A DNA stretch of 64,000 bases from an uncultured Acidimicrobiales bacterium (GTDB lineage: Bacteria > Actinomycetota > Acidimicrobiia > Acidimicrobiales > Aldehydirespiratoraceae), in the NCBI GenBank assembly GCA_958296055.1, contig CATQHS010000001.1:1252277-1316276 (forward strand), in the 5' to 3' direction. Of this stretch, positions 1 through 7,491 are shown piece after piece (the first letter of the stretch is position 1; each line of letters starts with the position of its first letter). The translations under genes were made by a program, and so were the position numbers. The notes beneath the pieces are model-generated. The model did not search any database. It was not told the DNA's origin and saw only the letters and a list, made by a program, of their open reading frames with translations.

Positions 1-926
1 GCCGGCCCCGGGGGCCGGTCGGCCTCGCCAACCGCCCCCGCCGGTTGGGCCATGCCGTAGATCAGGACCGCGCTGGCGACGGCCACCAGCAGGAATCCGC
101 CCCGCTCGAACATCCACTCGTCCCGCTCGGAGACCCTGGCGATCATCCACAGGTGCAGGGCCAGGGCCGGGTAGGCCGCGGCCACCAGCGCCCGGCGGCC
201 CCGATCGGTGCGGGGCGGTCCGTACATGCGGGCGGCCAGGGCCAGGGCGATGCCGACGAACAGGGCCTGGGCCCGGGTGTCGGTGCCGAAGTAGACCCGG
301 GACGGGTCTTGGCCGGGGATGTGCAGGAACGCCATCCACGCCGCCGACGCCACCGCCGCGGCCAGCGCCGTCCCCAGCAGCACCCGGCGGCCCCGGCGGC
401 CGAACCAGGCGAGGCCGGCGATGACGAACAGCGGCGCGAACACGTAGAACTGCTCCTCTATGGCGAAGGACCACACGTGCTCGAGCGGCGAGGGGCTGTC
501 GAACCGCTCGAAGTACGAGGCCCCGACCGCGATCTCGTGCCAGTTGGCGCTGTAGGTGAGGGCCGAGACGATGGCCCCGGTCCAGCGGGGCGCGATCCGG
601 GGGTCGCCCACCCACACCAGATACAGCGCCAGCAGGACGACGGCGGCCAGCAGGGCCGGGAGGAGCCGGCGGGCCCGGCGGCCGGCGTAGGCGACCAAGT
701 CGATCCGGCCGGTGGCGTCCCACTCCCGCAGGGCGATGGAGACGATCAGGAAGCTGGACAGCACGAAGAACAGGTCGAGCGACAGGATGCCGCCGGGGAG
801 GATCTCGGGCCCGCCCCGGACCCGCTCGGGCCGGGCGTGGTAGAGCAGCGGCCCCAGCACCACGAACACGCCCCTGATCCCGTCGAGGGCGCCGATGTAG
901 GCGAAGCGGCGGCTGGGCCCCGTCAT
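1..926 (-). CDS. Acyltransferase family 3 membrane protein (OafA/YrhL-like), C-terminus beyond window
   Basis: An open frame starts at an ATG (complement of 924-926) and runs off the left edge with about 308 codons and no stop. The N-terminus carries the acyltransferase-3 signature ALDGIRGVFVVL, followed by SLDLFFVLSSFLI. Further on is LEHVWSFAIEEQFYVF, the family's WSLxxEEQFY block. Several hydrophobic stretches fit a multi-pass membrane O-acyltransferase that modifies surface polysaccharide or lipid. The family often has a C-terminal SGNH domain, which would lie outside the window. The substrate cannot be told. It is divergent from the MATE gene at 1015. Confidence 0.85.
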   Translation of the reverse strand, partial: MTGPSRRFAYIGALDGIRGVFVVLGPLLYHARPERVRGGPEILPGGILSLDLFFVLSSFLIVSIALREWDATGRIDLVAYAGRRARRLLPALLAAVVLLALYLVWVGDPRIAPRWTGAIVSALTYSANWHEIAVGASYFERFDSPSPLEHVWSFAIEEQFYVFAPLFVIAGLAWFGRRGRRVLLGTALAAAVASAAWMAFLHIPGQDPSRVYFGTDTRAQALFVGIALALAARMYGPPRTDRGRRALVAAAYPALALHLWMIARVSERDEWMFERGGFLLVAVASAVLIYGMAQPAGAVGEADRPPGP

Positions 927-1014
927 CGGGCCAACGTAGCCCTGGCCTCGCGGTCATAGCCCGCAGGGATCGGGCCAGCCCGGGGACTGCGGCCGGCGGT
1001 CGTAGCCTCGGCGG

Positions 1015-2355
1015 ATGCCGCCTGCGCCGGTGCGGGCCCGTTGGGCCTGGACCCCAGACGACTCAGAGATATGGCGGCTGGCCTGGCCTGCTTTGGGCGC
1101 GCTGACCGCCGAGCCCCTGTACGTGCTGGCCGACACCGCCATCGTCGGGCGGCTCGGCACCCCGCAGTTGGGCGGGCTGGCCCTGGCGTCTTCGATCCTG
1201 TTGATCGGCCACGCCCTGTTCATATTCCTGGCCTACGGCACCACCGGGGCGGTGGCCCGCTTGCTCGGCGCGGGCGAGCACCGACGGGCCGCCCACCAAG
1301 CCGTCCAGAGCGTGTGGCTGGCCGGGCTGGTGGGGGTGGTCCTGGCCGGGGCCGGGATCGTCTTCGCGCCCGGCTTGGTGGACCTGCTCGGCGGCGGCGA
1401 CCCGGTGGTGCGGCACAACGCGCTCGTCTACCTGCGGATCTCCCTGGTGGGCTTCCCGGCCATGCTGGTGGGCCTGGCCGGGGTGGGCTATCTGCGCGGC
1501 CTCCAGGACACCAAGAGGCCCTTCTGGGTGGCGCTGGGGTCGGCCCTTTTGAACCTGGGGCTAGAGGTGGTGTTGATTTACGGCTTCGGCCTGGGGATCG
1601 GCGCCTCGGCTCTGTCCACGGTGGTGGCCCAGACTGCGGCGGCGGGGGTGTTCGTGTGGTGGATCTCCTCGGCGGTGGCCCGCCACGGGGTGGGGCTGGG
1701 GCCGGATCTGTCGGTGATCCGGCGGCTGGCGGGGGCCGGGGCGGACCTGTTCGTGCGGACCGCGGCGCTGCGGGGCGGCTTGGTGCTGACCGTGGCGGTG
1801 GCCGCCCGGATCGGGACCGACGACCTAGCCGCCCACCAGATCGCTTTCGAGGTGTGGTCGTTCCTGGCTCTGGCGCTGGACGCGGTGGCCATCGCCGGCC
1901 AAGCTCTTATCGGCCAGGCTCTGGGGGCTTCGGAGCCGGACCGGGCCCGGGCCCTGAGCCGGCGCATGATCCAGTGGGGCCTGGTGACCGGAGTGGCGAC
2001 CGGCGGGGCGGTGCTGGCCTTCTCGGGGCTGCTGCCCGGCGTGTTCACCGTAGACCCGGCCGTGGCCGGGCTGGCCTTCTTCTTGCTGTTGCACGTCGGT
2101 CTGGCCCAACCGGTGAACGGGATGGTGTTCGCCCTCGACGGCGTGATGATCGGCGCCGGCGACCTGCGGTTCTTGGCCGGGGCCATGGTGGCAGCCACCT
2201 CAGTGCTCGCCGCCGGGGCGCTGACCGTAGGGGTGGCCAGCGCCGGCATCGGCTGGCTCTGGGCCGCCCTGCACGCCTGGATGCTGGTCCGGCTAGCCAC
2301 CCTGCTGGGCCGCTTCGCCGGCCCCCGCTGGCTGGTCACCGGCGCCGACCGCTGA
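1015..2355 (+). CDS. MATE family efflux transporter (DinF-like)
   Basis: This 446-residue protein has about 12 hydrophobic segments and no signal peptide. The N-terminal region WPALGALTAEPLYVLADTAIVG is typical of the DinF branch of MATE transporters, which couple cation influx to export of drugs or metabolites. A central YLRGLQDTKRP-type loop precedes the second half, as in other MATE proteins. Length matches the family (about 440-460). It stands alone, divergent from the acyltransferase and 83 bp before the MNT/HEPN pair. Substrate unknown. Confidence 0.88.
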   Translation: MPPAPVRARWAWTPDDSEIWRLAWPALGALTAEPLYVLADTAIVGRLGTPQLGGLALASSILLIGHALFIFLAYGTTGAVARLLGAGEHRRAAHQAVQSVWLAGLVGVVLAGAGIVFAPGLVDLLGGGDPVVRHNALVYLRISLVGFPAMLVGLAGVGYLRGLQDTKRPFWVALGSALLNLGLEVVLIYGFGLGIGASALSTVVAQTAAAGVFVWWISSAVARHGVGLGPDLSVIRRLAGAGADLFVRTAALRGGLVLTVAVAARIGTDDLAAHQIAFEVWSFLALALDAVAIAGQALIGQALGASEPDRARALSRRMIQWGLVTGVATGGAVLAFSGLLPGVFTVDPAVAGLAFFLLLHVGLAQPVNGMVFALDGVMIGAGDLRFLAGAMVAATSVLAAGALTVGVASAGIGWLWAALHAWMLVRLATLLGRFAGPRWLVTGADR

Positions 2356-2438
2356 ACCTCTGCGACAGGCCCCGTGATCACCGTGCGATGGCGATACCTG
2401 ATGTGCTGAGGATGGCTGACTGGCACTAGCGTGAGGCC

Positions 2439-2729
2439 ATGAGCAGGCGTGACGTCGTTCTCGTCAAGCACCGAGACGCGATCCGGCAGGCCGCGGCTCT
2501 CCGCAAAGCGTCCTCGATAGCCCTAGTGGGCTCGGTCGCCAGAGGTGCCGACACCGACGACAGCGACTACGACTTCTTGGCCCGCTTCATCGAAGGCGCC
2601 TCCCTGTTCGACCTTGCCGGGCTACAAGAGGACCTCCAAGGCCTGCTTGGGCGCAATGTGGACGTGATCTCCGCAGGCGGGCTCAAAGATAAGCACCGCG
2701 GCATCCTCCATGACGCCATCACGCTATGA
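2439..2729 (+). CDS. MNT-type minimal nucleotidyltransferase antitoxin (MntA-like)
   Basis: This 96-residue protein has the nucleotidyltransferase signature GSVARGADTDDSDYD (GSxxRG...DxD; metal-binding Asp residues) at about residues 31-45 and a later NVDVIS strand supplying a third acidic residue. MntA antitoxins neutralise HEPN RNase toxins by AMPylating a tyrosine in the toxin's RX4HXY motif. Its stop overlaps the start of the HEPN frame (ATGA), the usual layout of the pair. The partner here is interrupted by a stop, so this gene may be left without a functional toxin. Confidence 0.85.
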   Translation: MSRRDVVLVKHRDAIRQAAALRKASSIALVGSVARGADTDDSDYDFLARFIEGASLFDLAGLQEDLQGLLGRNVDVISAGGLKDKHRGILHDAITL

Positions 2730-3097
2730 CCCGCAACGACGAGGGCCTCATTGAACACATCTTGGAAGCTTCCCGCCGCTTGGCGGAGATAGTCGAAGCC
2801 GGACGCGAGGACTTCAACGCCAGTTGGATGCTTCAAAGCGCCGCAGAGCGCTAGTTGGAGATCATCGGCGAAGCCGCTGGCAAACTGTCCGGGCATCTGC
2901 AAGCGCGCCACCCTGACCTGCCCGTCAGCGAAGCCAAGGCAATGCGCAACGTCATCGCGCACGACTACGACAGTGTGGACTATGACTTGGTGTGGACAAC
3001 CATCTCAACAAGCGTTCCGAGGTTCGCCACCGCGCTTACCGCCATATTGCACCCCGACATCAAGCCTGGGTTCGAGTCGCCGGACCTCTGGTCGTAA
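2726..3097 (+). pseudogene. HEPN toxin (HepT-like) interrupted by an in-frame TAG
   Basis: The frame starts at the ATG overlapping the MNT stop and encodes 42 residues, then TAG at 2852-2854, then continues without shift to TAA at 3095-3097. The downstream part has LEIIGEAAGKLSGHL, typical of HEPN, and RNVIAHDY, a complete RX4HXY motif with catalytic Arg/His and the AMPylatable Tyr. A TTG directly after the stop could restart translation of about 80 residues. One substitution (for example CAG to TAG) would restore a normal-length HepT. This is either a true nonsense mutation that inactivates the toxin or an assembly error. Confidence 0.75.
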
Positions 3098-3156
3098 TTT
3101 TCGAGCAGCCATTAGCCTAAGACCATTGTGGTTGGGGCCGAGCCCCCGCTGGCTGG

Positions 3157-3903
3157 TCACCAGCGTGAATCGCTGAAGCCTCGGCGGCGGCGTCCCACAT
3201 GGTCGATCAGGCCTTCTTCGACGGCTTTGTGCAGTCCCTCGGTGCGGTTGTGCACGCCGAGCGCCTCCCACAGCTTCTTGAGCTTCCGGTGCATCGAGCG
3301 CGACGAGCTATGGAACTCGGCGGCCATCTCCTCGATCGTCATGCCCGACGCCACCATCCCCAGCAGGCGCTGCTCATCGCCGCCCAGCCCGGCTGACCAC
3401 AGAGTCTCCATGTGAGACTTGACTGCGAGGGCGGCTCGTTCGAGACGGCTCGCGCCCTCGGAGGTGGTCAGCTCCGCCAGTTCGTCGAAGTGAACAACCA
3501 CCGGGGTGTGGGCACCGATGCCAGGCAAAAAGGTCGTCTCAGACTCCAAAAGCCTCGACTCCTCCGATGACAGCCAGCGGTCGATGGCAGCGCTTGCGCC
3601 TCTCAAGTACTCGATGACGATGGCCCAGTCCTCGGCCAGCGCCGACGGAATTGACAGCTCGTCCATGGTGTCAGCGCTCTGGCGGAACAACGCCGCGATG
3701 TCTTGCTGGTAGGACCACGGCAGCGACTTCCCGTAGACACCCACCGCGGCGCGGTGGTACTCCGCGGTCCAAGGGCGCTCGTGGGGGCCCTCGGGCCTGC
3801 CGAACCGGTGCCCCTCAACGATGGCCCGGGCCAACCCGGCGATCCGCTCGCACGCCAGACGCACCCGCGAGACGGCAATACCAGCCGAATCCTCGCTTCC
3901 CAC
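3157..3903 (-). CDS. LuxR-type helix-turn-helix regulator
   Basis: This 248-residue protein ends in a LuxR/GerE-like HTH: DEQRLLGMVASGMTIEEMAAEF, then SSRSMHRKLKKLWEALGVHNRTE, at about residues 175-225. The N-terminal 170 residues match no sensor domain I recognise and have no receiver aspartate pattern, so the signal is unknown. The gene is convergent with the HEPN frame, and its upstream region leads into the CTGCCAA repeat cluster at 4026-4110. Function as a DNA-binding regulator is well supported; its targets are not. Confidence 0.75.
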   Translation of the reverse strand: MGSEDSAGIAVSRVRLACERIAGLARAIVEGHRFGRPEGPHERPWTAEYHRAAVGVYGKSLPWSYQQDIAALFRQSADTMDELSIPSALAEDWAIVIEYLRGASAAIDRWLSSEESRLLESETTFLPGIGAHTPVVVHFDELAELTTSEGASRLERAALAVKSHMETLWSAGLGGDEQRLLGMVASGMTIEEMAAEFHSSSRSMHRKLKKLWEALGVHNRTEGLHKAVEEGLIDHVGRRRRGFSDSRW

Positions 3904-4025
3904 TGACCAGATCCTAACCGCCGGGTGCCAGCCGCGCCGAAATCACCGTCCGCAGAGACCTGCGGCCGCCGCCTGACGGCACCGACCGGCACCAGCCACT
4001 CTAATCGACACAGATGTTCGCAAAA

Positions 4026-4110
4026 CTCTGCCAAACCCTGCCAACTCTGCCAATTACTGCCACTACTCTGCCAAAAGTTGGCAGAGTTAGGCCCAAAGTT
4101 GGCAGACTTA
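4026..4110. repeat. Cluster of CTGCCAA direct and inverted repeats
   Basis: Within about 85 bases the heptamer CTGCCAA occurs at least four times directly (one further copy is altered to CTGCCAC) and twice inverted as TTGGCAG. The cluster lies between the divergent LuxR-type regulator and the first lipoprotein gene. Spacing of 10-13 bases between direct copies resembles repeated binding sites for a regulator, but no family match is possible by eye. Confidence 0.6.
4065..4087. promoter_or_regulatory. Perfect 10-bp inverted repeat (operator or hairpin)
   Basis: ACTCTGCCAA, a 3-base AAG loop, then TTGGCAGAGT form a perfect hairpin 44 bases before the ATG of the first lipoprotein gene. There is no T-run after it, so an operator, or an RNA structure in the leader, is more likely than a terminator. 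Confidence 0.5.
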
Positions 4111-4130
4111 GGCCAGCCCAAAGGGGTACA

Positions 4131-5003
4131 ATGAACTTGGAGACGAGAACCGAAGAGGAGGGACAAAGAGGTATCAGTAACGATGACTATTTTTTGTCCT
4201 CAAGTCGCTTGATGAGTTCCCTTCTCGTGGCGGTCATCTGTATGTCCTGTGGTTCTTCAGATATGGCAGGGCTATCAAATGAAACACCTGCATCCGGTGC
4301 CCAGCAGGCCGTTGAATCCATGGCCGGATTCGCCGTCTATGACGAATCGATTCCTGAAACATCGCTGCACCCGTTTTGGGTGGCTCACGATGACCTGAAC
4401 TCATTGAGCCGCTCATCTGACATCGCCTTCGTCGGGCGTGTCACCGGTTACACCGAAGCAGTGCTCGTGGTCCACGACGATCCGGCCGAAGAACCCGACC
4501 CCACAGCCACCGTTTACGACGGCGTGGTGTTCACGGTAGACGAACTACTAGTGGGCAAGCTTCCCGCTAACGAAACCCAGGTAACCATCGCAACGCCAGT
4601 CCTTATGAGGAACAACGATGGAACAAACCGCTTCCGAGTCTCAGCATCCCCCATCGAGACCGTCAGGCCCGGAATCTTCGCAAGAAACGGGACCGACCGC
4701 CAACGCTACATAGTCTACGCGCTAGCTGGCCGCAAAGGAAGCCTCTCCTACGCAGCCGGCGTATACTTTTTCAACACTCCCGGTGGTGTTGCACCAGTCT
4801 TGGCAAATGACCGCATCGGCAGGGGTGCGGACCGACCCCTCGCAGGAACCCTTGACGAAGAGAACGACGAGGGTGCAATAGTCACCGAAGGAGAAGAACC
4901 CAGCACTCCAGTCGTCGGGCCCAACCCGGGGTCAGACGACTCCGGCCTAAGTTTAGACGATGCTCGAACAGCCGCACGATCGGTCGCATTGACCATAGAA
5001 TAA
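4131..5003 (+). CDS. Predicted lipoprotein of unknown function, copy 1 of duplicated module
   Basis: This 290-residue protein starts at an ATG preceded by AAGGGG. It has an R-containing n-region, a hydrophobic stretch and the lipobox VICMSC (Cys near residue 37), so it is probably a lipid-anchored surface protein. From DNA position 4285 onwards it is nearly identical to the lipoprotein at 6265-7209. Shared blocks include DIAFVGRVTGYTEAVLVVHD and YDGVVFTVDELLVG. The N-terminal parts of the two copies are unrelated. Copy 1 has an extra acidic insert before its C-terminus (EENDEGAIVTEGEE). It is followed 41 bp later by a small membrane protein. No known domain recognised. Confidence 0.65.
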   Translation: MNLETRTEEEGQRGISNDDYFLSSSRLMSSLLVAVICMSCGSSDMAGLSNETPASGAQQAVESMAGFAVYDESIPETSLHPFWVAHDDLNSLSRSSDIAFVGRVTGYTEAVLVVHDDPAEEPDPTATVYDGVVFTVDELLVGKLPANETQVTIATPVLMRNNDGTNRFRVSASPIETVRPGIFARNGTDRQRYIVYALAGRKGSLSYAAGVYFFNTPGGVAPVLANDRIGRGADRPLAGTLDEENDEGAIVTEGEEPSTPVVGPNPGSDDSGLSLDDARTAARSVALTIE

Positions 5004-5272
5004 TTTGACTAAGAATCCCCTAAACAATGTAGAGGAGGAATATCGTGAAATGGATACAGTTCGCTCAGAGTCAGCTAGATGCTCCTGAGCCTATACTCAC
5101 TGCTCCAAGTAGTATTAGCTTCTTAGGATTGCTTATCGTATTGGCAGTCCTTATCGTAATAATAACTCTACTTGTGCGAATCTGTAGGCCAACAGCTTCT
5201 CGGTTATTCGCCATTTCGTGCGGTGGTTTTGTAGCTGCGATATTTCTAGTTGTTTTCGTACCTTGGTACTAG
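4285..5272. repeat. Duplicated block, copy 1
   Basis: Most of the lipoprotein gene and the whole small membrane-protein gene recur at 6569-7439 with high nucleotide identity. The copies are in the same orientation, separated by about 1.3 kb that holds the frameshifted unknown gene and the unrelated N-terminus of the second lipoprotein. Confidence 0.85.
5045..5272 (+). CDS. Small two-helix membrane protein, copy 1
   Basis: This 75-residue protein starts at GTG with a strong GAGGAGG site a few bases upstream. A polar N-terminus (KWIQFAQSQLDAPEP) precedes two hydrophobic segments, about residues 28-48 and 56-73, with a short basic loop RICRPTASR between them. It is paralogous to the protein at 7206-7439. 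Always directly downstream of the lipoprotein gene here, so the two probably act together. Codon use is AT-richer than in the housekeeping genes around. No family recognised. Confidence 0.6.
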   Translation: MKWIQFAQSQLDAPEPILTAPSSISFLGLLIVLAVLIVIITLLVRICRPTASRLFAISCGGFVAAIFLVVFVPWY

Positions 5273-5297
5273 GGCGCAGCTCCAGAGGGCTGCGTCC
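5272..5297 (+). terminator. Hairpin after small membrane-protein gene
   Basis: GGGCGCAGC and GCTGCGTCC pair over 9 bp (one G-T) around an 8-base loop immediately after the stop codon. There is no T-run, so it is a weak terminator candidate or an RNA-stabilising structure. The right arm (GGCTGCGT) is also present after copy 2, where the left arm and loop are missing. Confidence 0.35.
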
Positions 5298-5300
5298 ACT

Positions 5301-5924
5301 ATGAGTTATAACTTCGATATGAGTTCCGATTTCGTGGATGCGTTGGTCGAGAGTCCGATCGGAGTCGGGTTGCTAGCCGTGCTGGAGGCGAAGCAGCGAC
5401 CTGACGTGTTGCCGTGGGAGGTCCAGATGGAGGTCTCCGATGCTCAAGCCATGGATCGCGCCGCGAAGTGGGCGGCCACCACCGCGTCTCTGGGCTATTT
5501 TCTAAGTGAAGCGGTGCGAATAGCCGAATGGGCAATCGGCCTGCATGTGTCTGGCGCGCCCGCCCGATCGGCATCCGCCTACCGGTGGGCGGATCAAAGG
5601 AGACCGATCGCCATCGCCCTCGCCGCCAGACTGAAAGCTGCCCTGCACGAACCGTTGGACTTGAACAATCAAGAATGGTGGACCTCGCCCCAAGAGCGAC
5701 TGCATCAAGGAGAAGGACCACATGATGGCGGCCTGCTGTGGACCGTGCAGAACCCGCCCGCACTGGTCCACGATGCCGTTACAGACGTCTGGGAATTCAT
5801 AGGTAACACGAGTCGATGGCATATCGACATCAAGAGCAGCCCGAAAATAAAGGAAATCCATCGACCGGCTGACTGGATCGAGCTGGTCGAACTTTGCCCG
5901 GGCAAAAGGCGGCCCAGCCACTGA
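5301..5924 (+). CDS. Unknown protein, N-terminal part of a probably frameshifted gene
   Basis: From the ATG at 5301 this frame gives 207 residues ending shortly after an A4 run. The protein is soluble and tryptophan-rich (EWAIGLHVSG, NQEWWTSPQERL, DPADWIELVE-like tail) and matches no family I recognise. A second frame, 5894-6265, continues with a compatible sequence. Adding one base to the A4 run near 5905 would fuse the two into a single protein of about 321 residues. I therefore regard this as the front part of one gene broken by a 1-base slip, or less likely joined by programmed frameshifting. Confidence 0.5.
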   Translation: MSYNFDMSSDFVDALVESPIGVGLLAVLEAKQRPDVLPWEVQMEVSDAQAMDRAAKWAATTASLGYFLSEAVRIAEWAIGLHVSGAPARSASAYRWADQRRPIAIALAARLKAALHEPLDLNNQEWWTSPQERLHQGEGPHDGGLLWTVQNPPALVHDAVTDVWEFIGNTSRWHIDIKSSPKIKEIHRPADWIELVELCPGKRRPSH

Positions 5925-6265
5925 AGGCGTCTCAGTTCGTGAATGTCGACTGGAGAGCAGCCTCTCAAGACTACGACGGCTGCTACCTGAGCTGGGCCGG
6001 GTTCATCACCGCCGAAGGTTACGTGTGCGATTTGGGTGACGGGTACTTCACGGCGCTGCACGGCTTCGGCAGCGAGCGGACCCTGTGGCTGTCGGACGTG
6101 TTCGGCGAGGCGACGCCTCTCAACGCCCCGGAGGGCTTGACCGGCAGTTCCAACGGCGACTTGGGCACCGACGCAACCGTCGACCACCAGCGAGCCGCCC
6201 AGGACCGGATCAAGCTCGAAATCACCCTGGGCCGCCGACGGCCGCCGCCCCGGGCAAACCAGTGA
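5894..6265 (+). CDS. Unknown protein, C-terminal part of the frameshifted gene
   Basis: This frame has a poor start (TTG inside the preceding frame) and encodes a tail containing NVDWRAASQDYDGCYLSW and YVCDLGDGYFTALHG, a conserved-looking core, and GSERTLWLSDVFG. It probably belongs with the 5301-5924 frame. Its stop overlaps the start of the second lipoprotein gene (TGATG). A 14-codon piece of a homologous sequence ([14 protein letters not shown]) survives at 7445-7491, which shows that this gene too was part of the duplicated unit. Confidence 0.5.
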   Translation: MPGQKAAQPLKASQFVNVDWRAASQDYDGCYLSWAGFITAEGYVCDLGDGYFTALHGFGSERTLWLSDVFGEATPLNAPEGLTGSSNGDLGTDATVDHQRAAQDRIKLEITLGRRRPPPRANQ

Positions 6266-7209
6266 TGGCTGATACTGCTCAAGCAGGCTGTATGACCGGA
6301 GGCGATAACAACCAGCTCGCATGGTGGGAGCTAACCAAGAACTGGTTGATAGGCATAGCCGTCTTATGTGGATACCCACTACTAGTGGCTTGTAGCGGTG
6401 ACGACGGAGATACCCGACAGGTTTATCTCACAGTAGCCAATCATACTACCCCCGGCCAACTAGCCGACGCGAGCGAATATCTCATACGAGGAGCGGTAAT
6501 CAGTTCTCCTCAACCTAACATTGAAGTATTCGTGCCGGATGTTCTCCCCGAAGGGCGACCGCCCGTAGCACCTGCACCCGGTGCCCAGCGGGCCGTTGAA
6601 TCCATGGCCGGATTCGCCGCCTACGACGAATCGATTCCTGAAACATCGCTGCACCCATATTGGGTAGCTCACGATGACCTGAACTCATTGAGCCGCTCAT
6701 CTGACATCGCCTTCGTCGGGCGTGTCACCGGTTACACCGAAGCAGTGCTCGTGGTCCACGACGATCCGGCCGAAGAACCCGACCCCACAGCCGACGTTTA
6801 CGACGGCGTGGTGTTCACGGTAGACGAACTACTAGTGGGCGAGCTTCCCGCCGACGAAACCCAGGTAACCATCGCAACACGAGTCCTTATGAGGAACAAG
6901 GATGGAACGACCCGCTTCCGAGTCTCGGCATCGCCCATCGAGACCGTCAGGCCTGGAATCTTCGCAAGGAACGAGCCTGACCGCCAACGCTACATCGTCT
7001 ACGCGCTAGCTGGCCATAAAGAAACGCCCTTCTATGCAACCGGTATCTACTTTTTCAACACTCCCGGCGGTGTTGCACCAGTCTTGGCAAATGACCGCAT
7101 CGGCACGGGCGCAGCCCGGCCCCTCACAGGAACCTCAGACGACTCCAGCCTAAGTTTAGACGATGCTCGAGCAGCCGCTAAATTGATGAGTGAGGAGGAA
7201 ACATCATGA
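6265..7209 (+). CDS. Predicted lipoprotein of unknown function, copy 2
   Basis: This 314-residue protein starts at an ATG overlapping the previous stop. It has a long n-region, a hydrophobic segment and the lipobox LLVAC near residue 43. About 65 residues without a counterpart in copy 1 follow. From DNA position 6569 it matches copy 1, with a short deletion of the acidic insert. The conserved pattern of SSDIAFVGRVTGYTEA then VYDGVVFTVDELLVGELP suggests a beta-rich extracytoplasmic domain. It overlaps the small membrane-protein gene by 4 bp (ATGA), so the two are translationally coupled. Confidence 0.65.
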   Translation: MADTAQAGCMTGGDNNQLAWWELTKNWLIGIAVLCGYPLLVACSGDDGDTRQVYLTVANHTTPGQLADASEYLIRGAVISSPQPNIEVFVPDVLPEGRPPVAPAPGAQRAVESMAGFAAYDESIPETSLHPYWVAHDDLNSLSRSSDIAFVGRVTGYTEAVLVVHDDPAEEPDPTADVYDGVVFTVDELLVGELPADETQVTIATRVLMRNKDGTTRFRVSASPIETVRPGIFARNEPDRQRYIVYALAGHKETPFYATGIYFFNTPGGVAPVLANDRIGTGAARPLTGTSDDSSLSLDDARAAAKLMSEEETS

Positions 7210-7439
7210 AATTAATACAGTTCGCTCAGAGCCAATTAGATGCTCCTGAACTCATAATCACTGCTCCACGTAGTAACTTCTTAGGATGGCTTATCGGATG
7301 GCTTATCGTATTGGCAGTCCTTATCGTAATCATAACCCTAATTGTGCGAATCTGTATGCCAACAGCTTCTCTGTTATTCGCTATTTCGTGCGGTTATGTG
7401 GTTGCGGTGTTTCTAGCTGTCTTCGTCATACCTTGGTAG
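6569..7439. repeat. Duplicated block, copy 2
   Basis: Second copy of the lipoprotein plus small membrane-protein block at 4285-5272. It differs by scattered substitutions, loss of the acidic insert, and a 4-bp gene overlap in place of the 41-bp spacer. Confidence 0.85.
7206..7439 (+). CDS. Small two-helix membrane protein, copy 2
   Basis: This 77-residue paralogue of the 5045-5272 protein shares the start MKLIQFAQSQLDAPE, the hydrophobic block IVLAVLIVIITL and the loop RICMPTAS. A short in-frame duplication (GWLIGWLIVL) lengthens the first helix. It is coupled by ATGA overlap to the lipoprotein upstream, which strengthens the case for a two-component surface module. Confidence 0.6.
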   Translation: MKLIQFAQSQLDAPELIITAPRSNFLGWLIGWLIVLAVLIVIITLIVRICMPTASLLFAISCGYVVAVFLAVFVIPW

Positions 7440-7444
7440 TATAA

Positions 7445-7491
7445 GGCTGCGTGTGTGATCTGGGCGACGGTTTCTTCACAGTCCTTCACGG
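7445..7491 (+). pseudogene. Remnant of a second copy of the 5301-6265 gene
   Basis: After the copy-2 small gene the sequence GGCTGCGT (as found after copy 1) is joined directly to codons for [14 protein letters not shown]. These match VCDLGDGYFTALHG near 6023-6064. The homology stops at the 3' end of gatB, whose stop codon lies inside the remnant. Confidence 0.65.

Noticed and set aside
2852..2854. TAG in the HEPN gene as a recoded amino acid (pyrrolysine or stop suppression)
   Set aside because: There is no functional reason for a special residue at this position, other genes here use TAG as a stop, and a nonsense mutation or read error is simpler.
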